64,000 bases of DNA from Pseudomonas sp. A34-9 (GTDB lineage Bacteria > Pseudomonadota > Gammaproteobacteria > Pseudomonadales > Pseudomonadaceae): contig NZ_CP119967.1 in NCBI RefSeq assembly GCF_029543085.1, positions 5,681,001 through 5,745,000 on the forward strand. Direction: 5' to 3'. The translations under genes were made by a program, and so were the position numbers. Below, one piece after another: positions 18,948 through 26,067 of this stretch; within the stretch, counting starts at the first letter, position 1, and each line of letters opens with the position of its first letter. The notes beneath the pieces are model-generated. The model was not told where the DNA came from. It was given only the letters and a program-made list of their open reading frames with translations, and ran no database searches.

Positions 18948-20264
18948 ATGGGCCCATGGCTCGATAGCGTGACCGGCTGGCTGGCGGCCAATCCACAGTG
19001 GCTGGCTGCTGCGGTATTCATTGTTGCCTTTGTGGAATGCCTGGCGATTGCCGGTTTGATCGTGCCGGGCACCGTGCTGCTGTTTGCCGTCGCCGTTCTC
19101 GCCGGCAGCGGCGCACTGTCGCTGAGCGAAACGTTGTTGCTGGGTTTTCTCGGCGGGATTCTCGGCGATGCCGTTTCGTATTTCCTCGGCCGCCATTTCC
19201 ACCAGAACATTCGGCGCCTGCCGGGGCTGCGCCATCATCCGGAATGGATGGCGGGCGCCGAGTCCTACTTCCAGCGCTATGGCATCGCCAGCCTGCTGGT
19301 CGGTCGCTTTATCGGGCCGTTGCGGCCGATGCTGCCCATGGTCGCCGGCATGTGCGACATGCCGTTCCCGCGTTTCGCCGCTGTCAGCCTGCTGGCCGCC
19401 GCCGGTTGGAGTCTGGCCTATCTGTTGCCCGGCTGGGCCACCGGCGCGGCTTTTCGCCTGCCATTGCCGGAAGGTTTCTGGCTTGAAGCGGGGATCGTCG
19501 CCGCCAGCATCGCGGTGATGGTCGGCCTCAGTGTGAACAGCAGCCTGCGCCGCCACCGCCGCGCGACGATCTGGATCAGCAGCATGAGCCTGCTGATTCT
19601 GATCGGTCTGTTCATCGGCTATCCGTACCTGAACGCCCTTGATCAAGGCGTGATGACGCTGGTGCAGGAGCATCGCCAGCCGGTACTGGATGAGATCGCG
19701 GTCACGCTGACCCTGATCGGTGAGTTTCGCAACATGCTGCTGTTCAGCATCTTGCTGACCGGCCTGTTGCTGCTGTGCCGGCAATGGCGTCAGGCGGTTT
19801 TCGCTGGCGGCACCCTGCTCGTCACCGCACTGGCCAACACCGCGACCAAACTGTTTTTCGCCCGGGTCCGCCCGGAAGTGCTGACCGATCCGATCACCAG
19901 TTACAGCATGCCCAGCGGCCATGCTTCCGGCTCGTTTGCGCTGTTTCTGACCCTGGCCGTCCTCGCCGGACGCGGGCAACCGCCACGCATGCGCCTGACG
20001 TGGCTGCTGATCGGCTGTATTCCGGCCATGGCGATTGCCCTCTCGCGGGTCTACCTGGGCGCTCACTGGCCGACGGACATTCTGGCCGGCGCCATGCTGG
20101 CCGCGTGCGTGTGTGCGGCGAGCCTGTGGCTCAACCAGCGGCAGGCGCCGCTCAATGCCATGCCCTTTAAAGTCTGGTGGCTGATCCTGCCGGCCATGGT
20201 GGCGTTGTTCTCCTTCTTCGTCCTGCGTCATTTGCCTCATACGCTGTTGCGCTACGCCTACTAA
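18948..20264 (+). CDS. DedA-PAP2 fusion: membrane lipid transporter plus phosphatase
   Basis: A 438-residue multi-spanning membrane protein with two domains. Residues about 1-200 form a DedA (SNARE-associated) domain with VECLAIAGLIVPGTVLL and VGRFIGPLRPMLPMVAG. Residues about 210-420 form a PAP2 acid phosphatase with its three signatures: KLFFARVRPE, PSGHAS and SRVYLGAHWPTD. DedA proteins include undecaprenyl-phosphate flippases and PAP2 proteins dephosphorylate lipid pyrophosphates. The fusion could thus couple dephosphorylation and return of the C55 carrier lipid (inference). Start at 18948 gives MGPWLDSV; the preceding in-frame codon adds only five residues. Confidence 0.9.
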   Translation: MGPWLDSVTGWLAANPQWLAAAVFIVAFVECLAIAGLIVPGTVLLFAVAVLAGSGALSLSETLLLGFLGGILGDAVSYFLGRHFHQNIRRLPGLRHHPEWMAGAESYFQRYGIASLLVGRFIGPLRPMLPMVAGMCDMPFPRFAAVSLLAAAGWSLAYLLPGWATGAAFRLPLPEGFWLEAGIVAASIAVMVGLSVNSSLRRHRRATIWISSMSLLILIGLFIGYPYLNALDQGVMTLVQEHRQPVLDEIAVTLTLIGEFRNMLLFSILLTGLLLLCRQWRQAVFAGGTLLVTALANTATKLFFARVRPEVLTDPITSYSMPSGHASGSFALFLTLAVLAGRGQPPRMRLTWLLIGCIPAMAIALSRVYLGAHWPTDILAGAMLAACVCAASLWLNQRQAPLNAMPFKVWWLILPAMVALFSFFVLRHLPHTLLRYAY

Positions 20265-20295
20265 CCAACAGCGAACGACTCGTTGTGTTGCCACC

Positions 20296-20333
20296 GCGCC
20301 ACTCTTTAAGGAATCTTCCGACGAGAGTGGCGC
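20296..20333. repeat. Inverted repeat after the DedA-PAP2 gene
   Basis: GCGCCACTCT (20296-20305) and AGAGTGGCGC (20324-20333) are perfectly complementary with an 18-base spacer. No T-run follows. It may be a weak terminator or processing site separating the housekeeping gene from the toxin locus. Confidence 0.55.
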
Positions 20334-20615
20334 TATTGCCCTACTCCAACTTACCGACGCGAAGTTAACTTTCTTAGTTAAAACTTCCAAAACGCCTCAA
20401 TCTTTTGAATAACTTAATTCAGGTTACATATTTTACTTGTGACCGGAACAATTGCGCCTTTCACACCGTTAAAAATCGATTAGATTCAATTCACATACTT
20501 TCAGCCGCCGATTAATAAACCGCGCGCAACAGCAATACTTCGCACACCTTTTGTTAATGCCAAGCATCTTTTTCGACAACCAAGATTTTTCGTAGATCAC
20601 CAGAATGAGTATTCC
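20334..20615 (+). promoter_or_regulatory. AT-rich upstream region of the toxin locus
   Basis: This stretch is visibly richer in A and T than the surrounding coding DNA and holds no convincing gene. It includes the inverted repeat TTAAC-N7-GTTAA around 20365-20381 and several T- and A-rich runs. It is the only plausible site for a promoter of the three toxin genes, but I cannot name a -35/-10 pair with confidence. No strong Shine-Dalgarno precedes the first toxin gene. AT-rich promoter DNA of this kind is often bound by MvaT/H-NS proteins (inference). Confidence 0.5.
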
Positions 20616-22385
20616 ATGAGTCCCAAGTTACCTCGCAAACCACCCACTTCCACAACAGACCCGACGGCATCGTCAACGCGGCGCACCGATACCCACTTCG
20701 ATACCACCCTGCCTCATCGGATCTGGCCCACAGGCGTTCCTGAACGCGTGCATCCGACCCCGCCCTTTGATACCGGCCTGCACACCGAGCTCGCCCCGCC
20801 GCCCGCAATACAAGTGACTCCGATGTCCCGGCAAGACGCTGTCCGCCCCGAGAACGACGGCTCTGTGCACCATTACTGGCAACCGGAAAAACTCGTGCGC
20901 GGAATGAAACCGGCGGACGCCGACGGATTTCGCTGGATCGTCGGACGGCGCTTTGTCGATGTTGAATTTGAGGGAGTGCTGCAGACCCTGCATGTCGGCG
21001 TTGATCGATCCGGCGCCTATCGAGGCAAACTGCTAACCGAGGGAGAACCCACCGGCCCGTTGATTTACAAGAACGAAGACCGCCCGACATGGCGCCTGAC
21101 CGCAGAGATCAGCGAGCCACCGGCCGTCAGCGTGGATCGCGCCTCGTCACCACGACCGCTGGCGCCAACGGACGATCTGGCTGATCTCCCCCCGGCCGCT
21201 AAACGTCCAAGACCTGCCGATCAGCCGCCGGATATTGACCACGGCGGTCATGCCTCATCCCCGCAGTGGAGCGTGACGAACAACCCGCAGACTGACCTGC
21301 TGCAAGGCGCCATCCGCCAGTTGTATCCAGCCTCGAATCTGCACGACCGTCAGACGTTTCTGCAATCGTTCAACCTGCTGCCGAGCCAACTGGCCCGCCT
21401 GCAGCAAGCGATGAAAACCGCCACAGCGATGCCGCAATGGGCGCTGGCACACAAACGGCGGGTCGACGACATCGCCAACCCCGAGCGCCTCGATCAGCTT
21501 GCCCGGGATACCGTCGAGGAGCTGAACCTCAAGCGTAATGCCCGGCATGCCTGGTACGACCCCGAGTCCAGCATGACCCTCGAACTGCGCGAAGCGTTGT
21601 TGAGAAAAATGGGTTACCTGCGCAACAAGTACAACTGTCTGTACCGCACTGACGTCCCGGCCCTGTTTCGCGGCGATGAGCGCACGCCGTTTGAACTTGC
21701 CAACGACGGCACCATGCTGCCGCGCTACAGCCACCAACCCGGGGCCACCACGCACAAGCCGATGAGTGCGACCTTCAGCCTGAAGGAGGGCCAGCTGTAC
21801 GCCCGCGAACCCGACCCCGAGTACCTGCGTTTCAACAGCCAGACCAATCGTTATCCCGGCCGGGACGCCGACGCGTCGCCGCCGCGCAGCGATGCCGACG
21901 ACTCGGACAGCAGCAGTGCTTCCGACTGGTCGGACGCCGACAGTCCGATTCCTTGGGATCACGACCGCGACTACGAGCGCGTTCGCGAGCGGCAAAAAGA
22001 AATGTTCCTGTATGCCCTGGATACCCGCCAGCTGGAAGTCGTCCGCCACGAAGAAAACATGCTGTTCAATTCGACCGCCCGCGACACACCGCCCACCTGG
22101 TTCCCCTCGGATGATTTCGAAGGACTGATTTCAGTCACCCGCAGCGGCCTCGAGGCAGATCGCCTCTGGCTGTTGAATTCAGCGCTGACCAAAGGGGTGA
22201 AAGTGGACGACCTCCTTGAGCTGGCCGGCAGTCGCGCCGAACCCATCGAAGCGAGTACCCATGCCGGGCACAGGAATAAACACGAATACGATCAACTCAT
22301 CGATGACGCCGAAGCGGCGGGCAAACCCGTTCTCAAACTGTCCGGCAACGGCAACGAGTTTGGCGACGACATCGTCTGGCCCTGA
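20616..22385 (+). CDS. Putative cholera-toxin-like ADP-ribosyltransferase, toxin component 1
   Basis: A 589-residue protein without a Sec signal peptide. Residues 1-220 are proline-rich and mostly disordered, with a small folded stretch at 85-165 and a basic patch KRPRP at 197-201. Residues 225-340 are helical and shared with the third gene. Residues 340-520 resemble the A1 subunit of cholera, heat-labile and pertussis toxins: LYRTD (Arg344), RTPFEL followed by DGTMLPR (356-370), SATFSL (384-389, in place of the STS strand), FLYALDTR (464-471) and FEGLISV (501-507, Glu502) before a Leu-Trp strand. A Ser/Asp-rich insertion lies at 418-446. It would transfer ADP-ribose from NAD to a host protein. 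No start-adjacent ribosome site is evident. Function is inferred from motifs only. Confidence 0.72.
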   Translation: MSPKLPRKPPTSTTDPTASSTRRTDTHFDTTLPHRIWPTGVPERVHPTPPFDTGLHTELAPPPAIQVTPMSRQDAVRPENDGSVHHYWQPEKLVRGMKPADADGFRWIVGRRFVDVEFEGVLQTLHVGVDRSGAYRGKLLTEGEPTGPLIYKNEDRPTWRLTAEISEPPAVSVDRASSPRPLAPTDDLADLPPAAKRPRPADQPPDIDHGGHASSPQWSVTNNPQTDLLQGAIRQLYPASNLHDRQTFLQSFNLLPSQLARLQQAMKTATAMPQWALAHKRRVDDIANPERLDQLARDTVEELNLKRNARHAWYDPESSMTLELREALLRKMGYLRNKYNCLYRTDVPALFRGDERTPFELANDGTMLPRYSHQPGATTHKPMSATFSLKEGQLYAREPDPEYLRFNSQTNRYPGRDADASPPRSDADDSDSSSASDWSDADSPIPWDHDRDYERVRERQKEMFLYALDTRQLEVVRHEENMLFNSTARDTPPTWFPSDDFEGLISVTRSGLEADRLWLLNSALTKGVKVDDLLELAGSRAEPIEASTHAGHRNKHEYDQLIDDAEAAGKPVLKLSGNGNEFGDDIVWP

Positions 22386-22476
22386 GCCAACAGCGCAGAC
22401 CAGACTAAACTGCCCCTGCAACACAACCGGTACGGAAACCGGGGCTTAACCCGCTCACTATCAAAGGATTAAAAAC

Positions 22477-25400
22477 GTGGCAATACCTATCGAAGCCTCC
22501 ACTGACACCCTGCAAGGCAGCAACATCCAAGTAACGGAAATCGACACGTCGCCCAATGCGCATGCACCGCCGGCGGGGAAAGTCGCCTCTCCCGCGCCAC
22601 CCTCAGTTGCACCCGCGCCCGAGGACGGCGATGCCCCCTACCGACGTACACTCAAAGCCCTCGACAAACATTTCGGGCCATCGCGTATTGGCGAAGTCAT
22701 GGTCAACCGGGCAGAACTCAAGTCGTTGGGTGCCACGGTAAACGGCCATCCGATCAGCCCGGCAAACGCCGGTATGCAAACGCCTGATCAAGGGTTTCTG
22801 GACGGGCTTAATTTTGACTCGGCCACGGTCAAGACCCGGCTCAAATCCGTCGACATCCCGGACAGCGGCGTCGTCGCCACGCTGTTCTATGAAATTGCCT
22901 GCAAACGCTCGTACAACGCCGCGCCACTGTTCATCGGCGCCGAAGGGCTCGACCCGGGCAGTGCCATGGATCGCCTCAACAAGTTGGGCACCGCCGCACA
23001 GAAACTGGATATTCACCGGGTCGACTCATTCCAGAACACGCCCGGTTGGGTCAGCAAGACCAAAAGCTACTTGATGAGCGGCACCGGCGTCGGCCTGCAA
23101 GCCTTCGGTATTTACAGCGGCTACCGGGGAATGCTCGATGCGGTCAAGAACGGCGACGCCGGGGAAGCGATCTACCAGGGCGGATCGATCGCCGCCGAAT
23201 TCGGTTCACTGATCATCGAACAGGGCTTGCGCAAGGGCGGCGAAGCGATGCTCAGGAACGGCTCGACCGCCTTCGGGCATTTCTCGAGCACCTCGGCAGG
23301 CAAATTCCTGAGTCGCGGTGCCGGACTGTTTGCCAGTGCAATCACAATGCCTTTCGACATCGTCGATGCCGTCAAATCCTTCAATGCGGCGGCGGATGCA
23401 AAAGACAAGGTAGCCCAGGATCACTACGTCAACGGTGCCGTGAGCGTAGCCGGCGCCGGTGTCAGCCTGGTGCTGGGCGTGGCGGCGCTGGCGGGGTTCG
23501 GCAGCGTCGCAGGGCCTCTCGGCCTCGCCGCCGCTGCGGTGCTTATTTTCGGCTCGATGATTTACCACGCCGCCCGGGCCGTGGACGACATCGATGACTA
23601 CATCGAACTGAGCGCTCACGAACGCTTACGCTCGGGCTGGTTCGCCTGCACCGGCCAGGAGCTGGACAAGGAAGTCATGGATCGCTTCAAGATTTCCAAG
23701 ACCTTCAGTGACTACGACCATCAACTGAGATCCTCAGCCAGGGCCGTGCTGGAAGGCGCCTACAAAGATTCGATCGAACACGTGGTCAACGGTAGCTTCA
23801 AGGTGGTCTTGAAAGACGTGCAGGTCTGGCGCCATCGCTGGAATGAAAGCGCCGGGGAGAAACCCTTCAAGCTCGACAGTGAGCCTGTGATTGTCGGCAC
23901 CGACGACGTCATTAATGCCCGTGACGGCCTGCCGGCCAACCTCAAAGGCAAAGTCACGGGCACGCCGGGCGAGGCCAAGGGTTTGCTCTGGAACCTCGGT
24001 GACGGCGATGACCGCGTCGTTGGCGTCCAGGCCAGACCCAATTTGTTCACCTACCGCGACGGCACCAAAACACTGACCGGCGGCGACAAAAACGATGAGT
24101 TTTATTACCAGGTCCCCGAGCAGGAACTGAACCGGGCGACCCGCCCCGCGCAATTGAGCTTTATCGATGGCGGTGCGGGCGTCGACACCCTGGCGTTTGA
24201 AGGCCAGCGTCCGCTCAGCGATACCCGCCATGTCGGTTACGACGTCAACCTTGTCAGCAACAAGGTCAAATTGCGCGGTCTTGATCCTGAGGGCGACGGC
24301 GTCGAGGTCGCGCAACTCACAGCGGTCGAGAACGTCTCGACACTGCGCAAAGGCACGAACCGGGTTACCGGCAACGATCAGGCCAATCAGATTTCGGCCA
24401 ACGGCTACGACCGCATCAACGCGGGTGCCGGGGATGACACCATCGCGGTACGCGGGCCGGACTGTCATGTGCAGGGCGGTAGCGGCAAGGACCGCTATTA
24501 CATCGCCGACACCAACGCGCAAACGACGATTGTCGAGGACGGCGCACAGTTGAGCCTGATCGAATTCGGCTGGACGATGGACGTCATCCAGCGCTGGGAA
24601 ATCGTCGGCACCTCGCTGGTGGTCAGCTCACTGCGTGACCGGGACGGAAGATCCCCGCTGCATGAACTGACCCTTGAAAATGTCTACCAGTGGATCGATG
24701 GCAAGCGCCACCGCAAGAACGATCAACTGCTGTTCAAGACCGGCGACGGCTATGAGTTGCTGCCTTCGCTGCCCGCACTGCTGGATGATTCGCCGAGTCA
24801 GGACATCGAGGTCGCAGTGAGCGTCAAAGGCCGACCGGCTGCCGCTGCCGTCATCGTCAACAACGGCACGTTTTCGCTCACCGCACAGGGAACCAGACGG
24901 CATTTTGTTTCACGCGCAGCAGGCGACGTCGAATTCGTGGCACAACGCAACGCAGCAGAAACGTCGAACGTCATTTACCTGGATTTCAAGCACACGGAAA
25001 TTATCAGTGTCGGGCTGGACTACGAAGTTCAAACGCGCAAAGGCGTATCGGGCAATACCCACCTGACCTACAAAGACCTCAATCTCTCGATCGCGCTGGC
25101 TGGCAAAACCGTGAGGGTGAAAGGTGTCATCCAGACCATCGCGGCGGCCACTGGCTACAGCGGCAGGAACAGCCTCAAAGTCACGACACCCCTGCTGGCC
25201 CATGACGTTGCCCTGGTCTTGCAGGACGAGGTGTCCTGGCGCCTGCAAATTCCCGACATGGACTATGAGGACGATGCCAAAAATCCCGGTCACAGAACCC
25301 GCAGCACCCGCAGTTGCCTGAAGCGACGCCACGGCAAGTATCTGTTTATCCAGCCGCAAGTGACAGAAACCCAGCGACTGCCGGCAAAAAACAGCAATGT

Positions 25401-25974
25401 CGATATTGCCGCCAAACCTCACACCGGCATTTATGCCCTGGAAGGTCAAAGTTGCGCTTATGGCGTCTACCTGGCCAGCAACTCGATCATCCGGCTGTCC
25501 ACCCCCGACGCCCTGGCGAAAAGCGCCGATGCCTCCACCTGGACGCTGTTCACCCGCCGCATGGCCGAAACGGTGACCCGCGACGAGATACGGCTGGACG
25601 CCAACCGGTTGCGCATTGGCAGCGCCGTGATCGAATTGCCGGACGTGCCGGATGACGCACCGGTGGAGTCGGTCAGCGTGGCGACCTCGGCAGGCAACAT
25701 TTATGAAGTCTCGCTGTTGTTCGAGGTGCTGCAACTGTACGTCATCAATGCGCAGGGCTACGCCAGTGTGGATGAGCTGCTGGCGGATCTGCGCAACCAC
25801 CGCGAACGCGGCGAGCTGGCTGCCCGGGTCGCGGTCACCCACATCGGCGCGTTCCCCTCGATTGACGGCACTGTTATCTACCACACGATTGGCAATTATT
25901 GGGGAGTCGAATCAAACCAGACATTACGAATCGCCCCGGAAAACCTGGTCATAACGACAAGCAAGACCGCTTGA
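22477..25974 (+). CDS. TcdA/TcdB-like pore-forming protein with RTX-like repeats
   Basis: A 1165-residue protein starting with GTG after AGGATTAAAAAC. Residues 1-55 are disordered. Residues about 190-440 resemble the pore-forming/translocation segment of large clostridial and Mcf/FitD toxins: an amphipathic GVGLQAFGIYSGYRGMLDAV region, a glycine/alanine-rich hydrophobic hairpin at 318-366, and RAVDDIDDYIELSAHERLRS. Residues 505-680 hold scattered calcium-binding-like motifs (NLGDGDDRV, DGGAGVDTL, NAGAGDDTI, QGGSGKDRY). Residues 700-1165 are beta-rich and I do not recognise them. No signal peptide. Lying between two ART-like genes with gaps of 91 and 93 bases, it could deliver them across an endosomal membrane (inference). 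Could also be a stand-alone cytolysin. Confidence 0.7.
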   Translation: MAIPIEASTDTLQGSNIQVTEIDTSPNAHAPPAGKVASPAPPSVAPAPEDGDAPYRRTLKALDKHFGPSRIGEVMVNRAELKSLGATVNGHPISPANAGMQTPDQGFLDGLNFDSATVKTRLKSVDIPDSGVVATLFYEIACKRSYNAAPLFIGAEGLDPGSAMDRLNKLGTAAQKLDIHRVDSFQNTPGWVSKTKSYLMSGTGVGLQAFGIYSGYRGMLDAVKNGDAGEAIYQGGSIAAEFGSLIIEQGLRKGGEAMLRNGSTAFGHFSSTSAGKFLSRGAGLFASAITMPFDIVDAVKSFNAAADAKDKVAQDHYVNGAVSVAGAGVSLVLGVAALAGFGSVAGPLGLAAAAVLIFGSMIYHAARAVDDIDDYIELSAHERLRSGWFACTGQELDKEVMDRFKISKTFSDYDHQLRSSARAVLEGAYKDSIEHVVNGSFKVVLKDVQVWRHRWNESAGEKPFKLDSEPVIVGTDDVINARDGLPANLKGKVTGTPGEAKGLLWNLGDGDDRVVGVQARPNLFTYRDGTKTLTGGDKNDEFYYQVPEQELNRATRPAQLSFIDGGAGVDTLAFEGQRPLSDTRHVGYDVNLVSNKVKLRGLDPEGDGVEVAQLTAVENVSTLRKGTNRVTGNDQANQISANGYDRINAGAGDDTIAVRGPDCHVQGGSGKDRYYIADTNAQTTIVEDGAQLSLIEFGWTMDVIQRWEIVGTSLVVSSLRDRDGRSPLHELTLENVYQWIDGKRHRKNDQLLFKTGDGYELLPSLPALLDDSPSQDIEVAVSVKGRPAAAAVIVNNGTFSLTAQGTRRHFVSRAAGDVEFVAQRNAAETSNVIYLDFKHTEIISVGLDYEVQTRKGVSGNTHLTYKDLNLSIALAGKTVRVKGVIQTIAAATGYSGRNSLKVTTPLLAHDVALVLQDEVSWRLQIPDMDYEDDAKNPGHRTRSTRSCLKRRHGKYLFIQPQVTETQRLPAKNSNVDIAAKPHTGIYALEGQSCAYGVYLASNSIIRLSTPDALAKSADASTWTLFTRRMAETVTRDEIRLDANRLRIGSAVIELPDVPDDAPVESVSVATSAGNIYEVSLLFEVLQLYVINAQGYASVDELLADLRNHRERGELAARVAVTHIGAFPSIDGTVIYHTIGNYWGVESNQTLRIAPENLVITTSKTA

Positions 25975-25984
25975 TAACAACCGC

Positions 25985-26011
25985 CCGGAGTCACGGTTAT
26001 CGTCACTCCGG
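25985..26011 (+). other. Intercistronic hairpin in the toxin locus
   Basis: CCGGAGT (25985-25991) pairs with ACTCCGG (26005-26011) in the gap between the second and third toxin genes. No T-run follows, so read-through is likely; it may adjust the ratio of the components. Confidence 0.45.
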
Positions 26012-26067
26012 TGCTTGCTCCATTCAGCCAACGGACAGGCTGACAAACCAACCATGGAAGAACACTT

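Noticed and set aside
22556..25974. Middle toxin gene considered as a plain RTX adhesin or calcium-binding protein
   Set aside because: Only a few degenerate GGxGxD motifs are present, and the hydrophobic hairpin with VDDIDDYIEL region points to a pore-forming translocator instead.
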